A stretch of DNA of 35,694 bases from Deltaproteobacteria bacterium (GTDB lineage Bacteria > Myxococcota_A > UBA9042 > PHBI01), in assembly GCA_011526585.1 (NCBI GenBank), contig WYBB01000103.1, positions 1-35,694 of the forward strand, in the 5' to 3' direction. Shown in pieces: positions 17,322 through 26,153 of this stretch; the first letter of the stretch is position 1, and the number at the start of each line of letters is the position of its first letter. Under the pieces are notes generated by a model. The model was not told the origin of the DNA. It worked only from the letters and a program-made list of their open reading frames with translations, and did no database searches. Made by a program: the position numbers and the translations under genes.

Positions 17322-18443
17322 TCACGGTCGCCCGATGGCGGCGGAGAATGCCTCCCAGGGAAAACCCGCGCCGGGATCCTGTGCGCGCCGCGACACGTGA
17401 AGGTGACCGATGACGCCGTCCAGCGCGTCCGGCTCGGGCAGCGCCCGGCGCGGCACGCCGCCTCCCTCGGCGGGCACGCGCATCGGCACGCCCGGCAGGA
17501 GCGCTCCGAGCGCGCGCACCAGCCGCTCGAGGCTCGCGATCTGTGCCGCGGTGTAGCCCCACTGCTGGACCTCGTCGTTCTGCAGGACGACGAATTCGCT
17601 GAGCGGGCGGTGCTCGCCGCGCGCCTCGGCCTCGTCGGGCAGGCCGGGCGCGTCGCCGAGCTCGACCGGGTTGACGAGATCGATCGAGACGCTGCGCGCG
17701 TCGATCGCCGCGCGCTGGCTGTGGTTGGCTTCCCACGCCAGGTCGAGCACCTGGTAGATCGCGCCGTCCCAGTCGACGATGAAGTGCGTCGAGCCGCCGG
17801 CGCCCTCGAGCTCGACCACCGCCTCGCGCGCCGTGCGCGTGTGGGTGTCGTGCAGCACGATCAGGTCGACGCGCTCGGAGAGCCGGGCCGCATCCTCGAC
17901 CGGCGTCGGTCGCCCGTCGCGGTGGCGCGCGCGGTAGTAGCCGTGCACCACCCCGCCGCCGTCACGCTCGCGGCGCAGCGGCGCCAGCGCCCTGAGCTCC
18001 TCGAAGCGCCAGCGCGTCGCGTCGACGGCGACCCCGAACGGCACCCACTGCCCGGAGACCGCGACCGCGTGACGCACCTCGCCTCGCTCGCGAGCGCCGC
18101 CCTTGGGTGGGGCCTCTCCCGGCGCTGGCTCCTGCGCGTCCGGCGCCGGCTCGATCGATTGTCTGCCGCTCGACAGGCGCAGGCCGAGCTGCGCCTCGGG
18201 GTGGTCGGGCTCCTCGGCGAGCACGGCCTGGAAGAGGTTCCGCGCCTCGTCGGTCTCGCCCAGGGCCAGCGCCTTGAACGCCAGCTTGAGCTTGCGATCG
18301 AGCTCGTGCTCACGCTCCGGCTCGCAGCGCGGCGGTCCGACCGGCGCCTCCGGCTCCTCGCACGCCGACACCGCCCCGAGCGCGACGAGCAGCGCGCCCG
18401 GCCCGAGCCAGCGCCACGCACGCATGCCGGCCCGGCGCCTCAC
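17322..18443 (-). CDS. lipoprotein N-acetylmuramoyl-L-alanine amidase (Ami_2 fold)
   Basis: A 373-residue envelope enzyme expected to cut the bond between MurNAc and the stem peptide in peptidoglycan. The signal sequence ends at VSAC, giving lipidated C28. Residues about 45-85 form a TPR-like helical pair (LAFKALALGETDEARNLFQ). The Ami_2 domain (about 165-360) shows LIVLHDTHTRTA, HFIVDWDGAIYQVLDLAWEANHS, SVSIDLVNP and IGHLHVSRRAQDPGAGFPW, covering the usual zinc-ligand positions. The GTG at 18443 overlaps the stop of the GNAT gene (GTGA). An ATG at 18425 is an alternative that shortens the signal N-region. It is the last gene of a six-gene operon. Confidence 0.85.
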   Translation of the reverse strand: MRRRAGMRAWRWLGPGALLVALGAVSACEEPEAPVGPPRCEPEREHELDRKLKLAFKALALGETDEARNLFQAVLAEEPDHPEAQLGLRLSSGRQSIEPAPDAQEPAPGEAPPKGGARERGEVRHAVAVSGQWVPFGVAVDATRWRFEELRALAPLRRERDGGGVVHGYYRARHRDGRPTPVEDAARLSERVDLIVLHDTHTRTAREAVVELEGAGGSTHFIVDWDGAIYQVLDLAWEANHSQRAAIDARSVSIDLVNPVELGDAPGLPDEAEARGEHRPLSEFVVLQNDEVQQWGYTAAQIASLERLVRALGALLPGVPMRVPAEGGGVPRRALPEPDALDGVIGHLHVSRRAQDPGAGFPWEAFSAAIGRP

Positions 18444-19123
18444 GGCTCGCCGAGCCACAGGCCCATGACGACGAGATCCTCGTAGCGGTGCGTCCCGCTC
18501 GCGTCGCCCGCCGGCGGCAGACGCACATAGCGCCTGAGCACGCCCTCGGTGGCGAAGCCGACGCGCTCGTAGAGGCGGCGCGCGACCTCGTTGTCCTGGA
18601 AGACCGAAAGGCTCACGCGCTTCAGGATGTGGTTGCGCTTCGCCCAGGTCAAGCCGGCGCCCATCAGCAGCGCGCCGATCCCACGCCCCCAGTACGCGCG
18701 CCCGACCCCCATCGAGAGCTCGGCCGCGTGCTCGGTGCGGCGCGAGCGTCCGCTGGCCAGCGTGAGCGTGCCGAGGATGCGCGCGGCGCCGTCGCTCCTG
18801 TCGCCGCCGGGCCGCTGCGCGAGGATCGCCAGCGAGCCTTCGCGCGCGTCGTATTCCTCGAGCAACGTGCGCTGTTCGAGCGACGTCGGCAGCGGATCCT
18901 CGGCGCTCTGCAACATCCAGGGCGTCTCGACGGTGATGCGGCTGAGGTGCTCGATCCACGCGGTCGCGTCGCTCGGCGTCGCGCGGCGCAGCTCGAGCGG
19001 CGCGCCGAGGCGATCGGTCCCGCGCCACGGCAGCTCGACCTCGAGCCAGCGCGCGCGCGTGGCGCCTGTATCACGCGCCGGCGAGGTGCGCGGTGGATCC
19101 GCCGAGCGACCACCGACGCTCAT
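18440..19123 (-). CDS. GNAT-family N-acetyltransferase
   Basis: A 227-residue acetyl-CoA-dependent acetyltransferase. Residues about 41-220 match the RimJ/L-like GNAT fold. LELRRATPSDATAWIEHL opens the fold, the CoA-binding loop is AELSMGVGRAYWGRGIGALLM, and SVFQDNEVARRLYERVGFATEGVLRR gives the C-terminal part. The N-terminal 35 residues look disordered. The ATG at 19123 overlaps the clpB stop (ATGA), and its stop overlaps the amidase start. Its substrate is unknown. Sitting between a disaggregase and a cell-wall amidase, it could modify a protein N-terminus or an amino sugar, but the sequence does not decide. Confidence 0.87.
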   Translation of the reverse strand: MSVGGRSADPPRTSPARDTGATRARWLEVELPWRGTDRLGAPLELRRATPSDATAWIEHLSRITVETPWMLQSAEDPLPTSLEQRTLLEEYDAREGSLAILAQRPGGDRSDGAARILGTLTLASGRSRRTEHAAELSMGVGRAYWGRGIGALLMGAGLTWAKRNHILKRVSLSVFQDNEVARRLYERVGFATEGVLRRYVRLPPAGDASGTHRYEDLVVMGLWLGEP

Positions 19124-21876
19124 GCGGCCGCGCCGCCCGCGTCGCCGCCCCCGATAGCGCGCAGGACGAAGGGCTTGCGCTCGCCCGCCGCCTCGCTCGG
19201 ATCGAGATCGACCTCGACGCCGCGCGCGCCCTTGAAGGTGCCGGCGATGATCGCGAAGCTCAGCGGGTCCTCGATCAGGCGGCGGATGGCGCGGTGCACC
19301 GGGCGCGCGCCGAAGGCCGGGTCGTAGCCCTCGTCGGCCACGCGCGCGAGCGCGCCGTCGCTCAGGCGGAGCGAGAGCCCCTGATCGGCCAGGCGCCTGG
19401 CCAGCGAGCCGAGCTCGAGCTCGACGATGCGCACGATGTCGTCCTTGGACAGGCGCCGGAAGATCACCTGCTCGTCGATGCGGTTCAACATCTCGGGCCG
19501 GAAGAAGTCGTCGATCGCCTCCTTCACCTTGGCGCGCATCTCGTGGTCGGGCGCGTCGGCGAGCTCGACGATCGCCTCGGAGCCGAGGTTCGAGGTCATG
19601 ACGATCAGCGTGTTCTTGAAGCTGACCGCGCGCCCCATCGAGTCGGTGAGGCGCCCGTCGTCGAGCACCTGCAGGAGCAGATCGAAGACCTCGGAGTGGG
19701 CCTTTTCGACCTCGTCGAGGAGCACGATCGAGAAGGGGCGCTTGCGCACGGCCTCGGTGAGCTGGCCGCCCTCCTCGTGGCCGACGTAGCCCGGCGGCGC
19801 GCCGACCAGGCGGGCGACCGCGTGCTTCTCCATGTACTCGCTCATGTCGATGCGCACGAGCGCGTGCTGGTCGTCGAAGAGGATCTCGGCCAGGCACTTG
19901 ACGAGGTAGGTCTTGCCGACACCGGTCGGGCCGAGGAAGAGCAGCGAGCCCAGCGGTCGTCCCGGGTTCTGGATGCCGCTACGGCTCCTGCGCACGACGT
20001 TGGAGACCGCCTTGATCGCCTCGTCCTGCCCGATCACCTTCTTGCCCAGGCGGGCCTCGAGCTCGAGGAGCTTCTTCGACTCCTCCTCGGCCAGGCGCGT
20101 CACCGGGATCCCCGTCCACGCCGAGACTACCTGCGCGATGTCGTCGTCGGTCACCGCGTCCTTGAGGTAGCCGCCGTCTTTCTGCACGACCGCCAGCTCA
20201 CCCTCGAGCGCGGCCAGCCGCCGCCGTGCCGCCGGCACCTTTCCGAAGCGGATCTCCGCGGCTTCATTGAGGTTTCCAGCGCGACTCGCCGCCTCTTCGC
20301 CGCGGCTCAGGAAGTCGAGCTCCTCCTTGACCTGGCGGATGCGCGCGACGATGTCGCGCTCCTTCTTCCAGCGATCGGTCTCCTCTTCGTGCTGCGCGCG
20401 CAGCCGGGCGAGCTCCTTTTCGACCAGGTCGCGCTGCGCCAGCGCCGAGGCCGAGCCCTCCTTTTGCAGGGCCTTGGCCTCGACCTCGAGCTGCATGATG
20501 CGGCGCCGCACCTCGTCGATCGGGCCGGGCAGCGAGTCGGTCTCGAGGCGCAGCCGGCTCGCCGCCTCGTCGAGCAGATCGAGCGCCTTGTCGGGCAGGA
20601 AGCGATCGGAGACGTAGCGCGTCGAGAGGCGCACCGCCGCGACCAGCGCCTGGTCGGTGACCTGCACGCCGTGGTGCACCTCGTAGCGCTCCTTGAGGCC
20701 GCGCAGGATCGAGACGGTCTCGGGGAAGGATGGCTCGTCGATCTGCACCGCCTGGAAGCGTCGCGCCAGCGCCGCGTCCTTCTCGATCGAGCCGCGGTAC
20801 TCCTTGGTCGTCGTCGCGCCGATCGCGTGCAGCTCCCCGCGCGCCAGCGCCGGCTTGAGCAGGCTCGCCGCGTCGATGCCGCCCTTGCCGCCGCCGCCGC
20901 CGGTGCCGACGAGCGCGTGCAGCTCGTCGATGAAGAGGATCACCTGGCCCTGGCTCTCGAGCGCCTCCTGCACGATGCGCTTCATGCGCTCTTCGAAGTC
21001 GCCGCGCAGCTTGGTGCCGGCGATGACGCTGCCGAGGTCGAGCGCGAGAAGCCGTTTGCCGCGCAGCGCGTCGGGCACGTCGCCGGCGGCGATGCGCTGG
21101 GCCAGCCCCTCGACGATGGCGGTCTTGCCGACGCCCGGCTCGCCGATGAGCACCGGGTTGTTCTTCCGGCGCCGCCCGAGGATCTCCATGATGCGGCGCA
21201 GCTCGTCCTCGCGCCCGATTACCGGGTCGAGCCTGCCCGCGCGCGCGCGCGCGGTGAGGTCGACGGCGAACTGCGCGAGCATGCTCTCGCCCACCTCGTC
21301 GCTGCCCGCTGCCGCGCCGGTCGACGGGCCCGAGGGCGCCACCGTCTCGCCGGGTCCGCCGCCGACGGTGGCGCCGTGGCTCGGGCCCGGGGTGTGGCCG
21401 GCTGGCTGCACGACCTCGCTCGCACGGCGGCCGCCGCCTTCGCCGCGGTGGATCGCCCGCGCCGCGCGCGCCACAGCCTCGGCGCTGGCGCCGGAGTGGA
21501 TGAGCGCGGCCTGCGCGCGCGTGCCGCTGACGTAGGCGAGCGCGCCGAGGAGATGCGCCGTCGAGGTCGCGGGCGCGCCGTCGGCGCGAGCGTTGGCGCG
21601 CGCCTGTTCGAGGATGCGTACCAGGGCGGGCGCGATCACCATGCGGTCCTGCGCGACGCGCGGGAAGGTGGCCACCTCGTCGGCCAGCGCCTGGCGCAGC
21701 GTCGCCGTCGCCGTGCCGAGGTAGATCAGCACGCGCAGGGCGTCGGTGTCGCGCGCATCGAGCATCGTCAGCAGCAGCTGCTCGGCCGTGAGCTGCGGGT
21801 GGCGATCGCGGATGGCGGTGGCGTTGGCCTCTTCGACCGCGCGGCGCGCGGCGTCGGTGAAATCGTCGAAGCGCAT
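19120..21876 (-). CDS. clpB: ClpB-type AAA+ disaggregase
   Basis: A 918-residue hexameric ATPase that, with DnaK, threads aggregated proteins through its pore. The order is an N-domain (1-145), a Gly/Ser/Pro linker longer than usual (146-195), and NBD1 with Walker A GEPGVGKT at 245-252 and the pore loop around GTKLRGDFEER. A long coiled-coil middle domain (about 445-560) identifies ClpB rather than ClpA or ClpC. NBD2 has GPTGVGKT, the pore motif GYVGHEEGG, and SNLGSE. The C-domain ends in a short Gly/Ala tail. The ATG is at 21876. It lies 69 nt after htrA in the same operon, and its stop overlaps the GNAT start. The gene looks intact. Confidence 0.95.
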   Translation of the reverse strand: MRFDDFTDAARRAVEEANATAIRDRHPQLTAEQLLLTMLDARDTDALRVLIYLGTATATLRQALADEVATFPRVAQDRMVIAPALVRILEQARANARADGAPATSTAHLLGALAYVSGTRAQAALIHSGASAEAVARAARAIHRGEGGGRRASEVVQPAGHTPGPSHGATVGGGPGETVAPSGPSTGAAAGSDEVGESMLAQFAVDLTARARAGRLDPVIGREDELRRIMEILGRRRKNNPVLIGEPGVGKTAIVEGLAQRIAAGDVPDALRGKRLLALDLGSVIAGTKLRGDFEERMKRIVQEALESQGQVILFIDELHALVGTGGGGGKGGIDAASLLKPALARGELHAIGATTTKEYRGSIEKDAALARRFQAVQIDEPSFPETVSILRGLKERYEVHHGVQVTDQALVAAVRLSTRYVSDRFLPDKALDLLDEAASRLRLETDSLPGPIDEVRRRIMQLEVEAKALQKEGSASALAQRDLVEKELARLRAQHEEETDRWKKERDIVARIRQVKEELDFLSRGEEAASRAGNLNEAAEIRFGKVPAARRRLAALEGELAVVQKDGGYLKDAVTDDDIAQVVSAWTGIPVTRLAEEESKKLLELEARLGKKVIGQDEAIKAVSNVVRRSRSGIQNPGRPLGSLLFLGPTGVGKTYLVKCLAEILFDDQHALVRIDMSEYMEKHAVARLVGAPPGYVGHEEGGQLTEAVRKRPFSIVLLDEVEKAHSEVFDLLLQVLDDGRLTDSMGRAVSFKNTLIVMTSNLGSEAIVELADAPDHEMRAKVKEAIDDFFRPEMLNRIDEQVIFRRLSKDDIVRIVELELGSLARRLADQGLSLRLSDGALARVADEGYDPAFGARPVHRAIRRLIEDPLSFAIIAGTFKGARGVEVDLDPSEAAGERKPFVLRAIGGGDAGGAAA

Positions 21877-21945
21877 GTCGACCTGTCTGGCGATGGGGCG
21901 GGCCGGGTGGTCACGCCGATGCGTTGTCGTCCCGCGCCTCGTACG

Positions 21946-23175
21946 TCACCGGATATCGCGCGCTTCTTCGAGCCGCGCAACGACCTGCAACGGCAATCCG
22001 CGCCGCTCGACGTCGATCTTCATGTCGCGCCCGGCGACGGCGCTGGCGACGCGCAGCCGGAACTCGGCCACCGTGCGCACCGGCCGTTCGTCGAGCGCGA
22101 TCAGCACGTCGCCCGGCTGGATCCCGGCGCGCGAGGCCGGGCTCTCGGCGACGACCGCGTCGACGCGCACCAGGTCGGCGCCGTCGTCGGGGTGCTCCTG
22201 GCTGACGTAGACGCCGAGCCAGCTGCGCGAGACCTGGCCGCCTTGCATGAGGCGCGGGAGGGCCTCGTCGACCGCGTCCCAGCCGATGGCGAAGCCGATG
22301 CCGTGACCTTCGGCGTTGACGGCGGTGTTGACCCCGACGACGCGCCCGCGCATGTCGAAGAGCGGCCCGCCGGAGCTGCCCTGGTTGATGGCGGCGTCGG
22401 TCTGCAGCAGATCGAGGTAGCCGTAGCGATCGTTGAGCTCGCTCCTGCCCTTGCCGCTGACGATGCCCTTGGTGATCGTGTGCGAGAGGCCGAACGGGTT
22501 GCCGATGGCGATGACCCAGTCGCCGACCTCGAGCGCGCTCGAGTCGCCGGGCACGACCGCCACCAGATCGCGCGCGCCGTCGACCTTGAGCACGGCGAGG
22601 TCGCGCACGGGGTCGAGACCGACCAGGCGCGCCGGCAGCTCGGACTCGTCGTGGAAGCGCACGCGGATCTCGGCGGCGTTCTCGACGACGTGCGCGTTGG
22701 TGAGGATGTGCCCATCGACGTCGAGCACCATGCCCGAGCCGAGGCTCGTGCCGAGCCCGCTCTCGGGGTCGGGCGGCGGCAGCATGCCCCAGGGGTAGGG
22801 CAGGCTGCGCTCGATGACCTCCTGCGTATAGATGTTCACGACCGAGGGCGAGAGGCGCCGGAAGAGGCCGACGAAGCTCGGCACCTCGTCGGACGTCGGT
22901 GCGCGCGGTTGTTCGCTGAGGGCGCCGCCGTCGGCCGCCGCCCCGAGCGCGTCCGGGCGGCGTGGATCATCCTCGCGCGGCGTCGCCGCGACCTCCTCGA
23001 TCGGCGTCGCCGCGCCGCGTGCATCGCCCAGGGTCGGCGGGTCGTAATAGCCGGGCAGGCGCTCCTCGGGGCAGCCGAGGCTCGTCAGGCCGCATACGGC
23101 CAGCACGGCGATGCGCAGGCAGCCGCGAGCTCCTGTCTGGTCAAGGAGCTCCGGGCCGCGAGCTGCCGTCGCCAC
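21946..23175 (-). CDS. HtrA/DegP-type serine protease, predicted lipoprotein
   Basis: A 409-residue trypsin-fold protease with one PDZ domain, probably envelope-anchored. The hydrophobic core RIAVLAVCGLTSLG is followed by C35, which fits a lipobox (SLGC). A Pro/Ala-rich linker spans about 40-98. The catalytic triad is H162 (TNAHVV), D192 (RDLAVLK) and S268 (QGSSGGPL). The PDZ domain (about 300-395) has SWLGVYVSQ and AGIQPGDVLIALDERPV. The GTG at 23175 lies 3 nt past the DUF1844 stop. The N-region before the signal core is long, so the true start could be internal. DegP and DegS are normally not lipoproteins, so the anchor is notable. Confidence 0.9.
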   Translation of the reverse strand: MATAARGPELLDQTGARGCLRIAVLAVCGLTSLGCPEERLPGYYDPPTLGDARGAATPIEEVAATPREDDPRRPDALGAAADGGALSEQPRAPTSDEVPSFVGLFRRLSPSVVNIYTQEVIERSLPYPWGMLPPPDPESGLGTSLGSGMVLDVDGHILTNAHVVENAAEIRVRFHDESELPARLVGLDPVRDLAVLKVDGARDLVAVVPGDSSALEVGDWVIAIGNPFGLSHTITKGIVSGKGRSELNDRYGYLDLLQTDAAINQGSSGGPLFDMRGRVVGVNTAVNAEGHGIGFAIGWDAVDEALPRLMQGGQVSRSWLGVYVSQEHPDDGADLVRVDAVVAESPASRAGIQPGDVLIALDERPVRTVAEFRLRVASAVAGRDMKIDVERRGLPLQVVARLEEARDIR

Positions 23176-23178
23176 ACC

Positions 23179-23448
23179 TCAGCCCGTGCCGCGCGAGGCT
23201 TCGCGCCACGCCAATCGCGACTGGAAGAGGATCTCGCGCAGCAGATCCGCCTCCTCGGTGGTGAGGTTGCCGGCGGTCTTCTGCTCGATCATCGCCAGAA
23301 TGTCGATCGTCTGCTTGGCGAGCGCGAGGTTGAAGCTCTTGCTCGACGGATCGAGCTGCATCGCAGCGTTGCGCCCGAGCGAGATCACGAAGGTCGAGAA
23401 GTCGATGTCGTCGTGCCCGCCGCCGGCGCTCGCGCCTTGCACGCTCAT
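23179..23448 (-). CDS. DUF1844 family protein
   Basis: An 89-residue protein matching the small DUF1844 family, common in Deltaproteobacteria and some other phyla. The core DFSTFVISLGRNAAMQLD is followed by AKQTIDILAMIEQKTAGNLT and EEADLLREILFQSRLAW. It is predicted all-helical and its function is unknown. The ATG at 23448 is 3 nt after the stop of the acidic protein, and its stop is 3 nt before htrA. The three are therefore tightly co-expressed. Confidence 0.88.
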   Translation of the reverse strand: MSVQGASAGGGHDDIDFSTFVISLGRNAAMQLDPSSKSFNLALAKQTIDILAMIEQKTAGNLTTEEADLLREILFQSRLAWREASRGTG

Positions 23449-23451
23449 CGC

Positions 23452-23676
23452 TCAGTCCTCGCCATGGTCGTCGTCGCCGTCGGCGTCGACGTCCTCGGCG
23501 TCGTTGTCGTCGTCGGCGTCGAGGCCGTCGATGTCGACCCAGTCCGCCTTGTCGGCGACGTCGGGCAGGTCCTTGGCGAGCTTGTCCGCCGCGGCGCGAG
23601 AGAGGAAGCCCTTGGCGAGCCCGCGCTCGATGAGGCGGATGTCCTTTTGGAGGTCTGCGGTCAGTGCGCTGCTCAT
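23452..23676 (-). CDS. small acidic protein of unknown function
   Basis: A 74-residue protein. Residues 1-40 are predicted helical (TADLQKDIRLIERGLAKGF, then SRAAADKLAKDLPDV). The rest is strongly acidic, with about 18 Asp/Glu in the last 25 residues. The ATG at 23676 has SD GAGGG 6 nt upstream; an upstream in-frame start at 23790 lacks one. It is the first gene of the six-gene htrA-clpB operon. I do not recognise a family. The acidic tail could bind a basic partner. Confidence 0.7.
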   Translation of the reverse strand: MSSALTADLQKDIRLIERGLAKGFLSRAAADKLAKDLPDVADKADWVDIDGLDADDDNDAEDVDADGDDDHGED

Positions 23677-23757
23677 GGAATCCCTCGTCCGATGTTCGGG
23701 GGCGCGTGGCGCGCCGCGCCGTCGTCCGGGCTCGATCGCCGGCCACACGGACGCGCC

Positions 23758-23786
23758 GACATAGCGGAACACCATGAGGAAGGCAA
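23758..23786 (-). promoter_or_regulatory. candidate promoter of the htrA-clpB operon
   Basis: On the minus strand TTGCCT (plus 23781-23786) and TATGTC (plus 23758-23763) are 17 nt apart, giving a leader of about 75 nt. The match is moderate. No heat-shock (sigma-32) box or CIRCE element was seen. Confidence 0.35.
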
Positions 23787-23923
23787 GCATGCAGCCGCGC
23801 GAGGCCGCGCGACGTGTGTGATCGGGCCCAAGCCTCGCGCCGGCTCCGCCGCGGCGAGCGAGCGCCCCGACCGCCGCGTGCGACGATCACCAGGCTCACG
23901 CCCGCGCGCAACGCGCCCCGTGC

Positions 23924-23952
23924 TTGACGCGCCGCCCACATCCGCGCACAAC
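23924..23952 (+). promoter_or_regulatory. candidate promoter of cutA
   Basis: TTGACG (23924-23929) is followed after 17 nt by CACAAC (23947-23952). The -35 is good and the -10 weak. It predicts a leader of about 22 nt. The rest of the 304-bp divergent spacer 23677-23980 shows nothing recognisable. Confidence 0.4.
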
Positions 23953-23980
23953 CCACCGCACCTTCCGTCCGGAGCTCGTG

Positions 23981-24310
23981 ATGTCCGAAACCAACCCCGA
24001 CGTTCGCGTCGTGCTCTGCACCTGCCCGCCCGACCACGCCGACCGCATCGCGCGCACGGTCCTCGAAGAGCGGCTGGTCGCTTGCGTCAACGTCGTCTCC
24101 GGGGTCAAGAGCCTCTACTGGTGGAAGGGCGAGATCCAGGACGACTCCGAGACGCTCCTGGTGATCAAGACGCCGTCGGCGCAGTACGCCAAGCTCGAGC
24201 AGCGTCTGCTCGAGATCCATCCCTACCAGGTGCCCGAGGTCCTCTCGCTCGAGGTCGTCGACGGCTCGCGCAGCTACATCTCGTGGGTTCGCGAAGCCGC
24301 GACCTGTTAA
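23981..24310 (+). CDS. cutA: CutA1 divalent-cation tolerance protein
   Basis: A 109-residue trimeric, PII-like fold protein linked to copper and other divalent cation tolerance. Family landmarks are VVLCTCPPDHADRIARTVLEERLVACVNV, then SLYWWKGEIQDDSE, LLVIKT, and the HPYQVPEVLSLEV segment close to the C-terminus. The ATG at 23981 has GGAG 6 nt upstream; an upstream in-frame start at 23924 overlaps the promoter. It is monocistronic and ends at a hairpin shared with the convergent RRM gene. Confidence 0.95.
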   Translation: MSETNPDVRVVLCTCPPDHADRIARTVLEERLVACVNVVSGVKSLYWWKGEIQDDSETLLVIKTPSAQYAKLEQRLLEIHPYQVPEVLSLEVVDGSRSYISWVREAATC

Positions 24311-24315
24311 ACGCA

Positions 24316-24346
24316 GAGGGCGGCCTTCCGAAGAAGGACCGCCCTC
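24316..24346. terminator. terminator hairpin between cutA and the RRM gene
   Basis: GAGGGCGGCCTTC (24316-24328) pairs with GAAGG (24333-24337) and, after one bulged A, CCGCCCTC (24339-24346). The loop is CGAA. The stem lies between two convergent genes, 6 nt after cutA and 20 nt from the RRM stop. T runs are short on both sides. Confidence 0.8.
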
Positions 24347-24366
24347 GTCTCAGCAGCAGGTCAGGC

Positions 24367-24723
24367 TCAGTAGCCGCCGCGACCACCGCGGCCACCGCCG
24401 CCGAAGCCACCGCGTCCACCGCCGCCGCCGCCGCCGAAGCCACCGCGACCGCCGCCGCCGCCGCCACCACCACCGGAGCGCTCCTGCGCCTCGTTGACAC
24501 GCACGGTGCGACCATCGATCGACTGCCCGTCCATGCCCGCGATCGCGGCCTGCGCCTCGGCGCTGTCCTGGAAGGTGACGAACCCGAAGCCGCGCGAACG
24601 CCCGGTCTCGCGGTCCATGATCACCTTGGCCTCACTGACGGTCCCGAATTCGGCGAACGCCTGAGCCAGGCTCTGATCGTTCGTGTTCCAGTCCAGTCCA
24701 CCGACAAAAAGCTTCTTCGACAT
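24367..24723 (-). CDS. glycine-rich RRM RNA-binding protein
   Basis: A 118-residue cytoplasmic protein with one RRM (about 3-78). RNP2 is LFVGGL (5-10) and RNP1 is RGFGFVTF (44-51), both with the aromatic residues that stack on RNA. The last 36 residues are almost only Gly with Arg, Phe and a final Tyr, an RGG-like tail. This architecture matches the cold-responsive Rbp proteins of cyanobacteria and other bacteria. The ATG is at 24723; only a weak purine stretch (GAGAGAG) precedes it. A small hairpin lies in its leader. It is monocistronic and convergent with cutA. Confidence 0.93.
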   Translation of the reverse strand: MSKKLFVGGLDWNTNDQSLAQAFAEFGTVSEAKVIMDRETGRSRGFGFVTFQDSAEAQAAIAGMDGQSIDGRTVRVNEAQERSGGGGGGGGGRGGFGGGGGGGRGGFGGGGRGGRGGY

Positions 24724-24743
24724 CAGTACCACACTCTCTCGTG

Positions 24744-24760
24744 ATCGCTCTCGGAGCGAT
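24744..24760 (-). promoter_or_regulatory. hairpin in the RRM gene leader
   Basis: ATCGCTC (24744-24750) and GAGCGAT (24754-24760) form a perfect 7-bp stem with a 3-nt loop, 21 nt upstream of the RRM start. Being next to the ribosome site, it could regulate translation or serve as a target for the protein itself. Confidence 0.4.
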
Positions 24761-25032
24761 TGCACACTCTTGATCTACGTGGGCCGAGTCTCCCACCCGA
24801 ATTCGGCGCCATGCCACTTCGCCGATCGTCCACGCGAACGCGGGGAGCGAGGTGCGAAGGCTTGCGCTCTCGTAGGCTGCAAGCGAATGGCGAGCCCATA
24901 CCTCACGCGCGCGAGCGAACACAAGAAGTGAACCGATAAAATCGACGCCGCGGCGCCGGAGGAGGGGCCTCCCTCGTGACCGCCCCGGGCAGCGGCGCGC
25001 GCGGAGGAGCGCGAGCCGATGTTCCGACGCGC
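24761..25032. other. divergent intergenic spacer with no recognised gene
   Basis: The gap between the RRM gene and moxR (24724-25154) is about 430 bp. In this part I see no coding frame with an SD, no tRNA, and no convincing promoter for the RRM gene. An imperfect inverted repeat CTTGC...GCAAG lies around 24865-24890. The moxR promoter lies to the right. Confidence 0.4.
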
Positions 25033-25061
25033 TTGCCCAGCGGAGGGAAGGTCCTTATACC
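25033..25061 (+). promoter_or_regulatory. promoter of the moxR-bat operon
   Basis: TTGCCC (25033-25038) and TATACC (25056-25061) are separated by 17 nt. It predicts a leader of about 87 nt before the ATG at 25155. No other promoter is needed downstream, because all eight genes are close or overlapping. Confidence 0.5.
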
Positions 25062-25154
25062 CACCGCCCCGATGACGACGTGCGTCGGGAATCGGCTCGG
25101 GAGGCCCGCGGTTGTCGGGCCCGCGTCAGCTCCTGCCGGATCTGGGAGGTCGGG

Positions 25155-26144
<990 letters not shown>

Positions 26145-26153
26145 GGTCGACGC

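Noticed and set aside
24370..24480. CRISPR-like or microsatellite repeat
   Set aside because: These are glycine codons of the RRM protein tail. There are no spacers.
19093..24744. A 1883-codon open frame on the plus strand
   Set aside because: It lies antisense to clpB, htrA and other clear genes. Its sequence is low-complexity Arg/Ala/Asp/Val without domains, a usual by-product of high GC.
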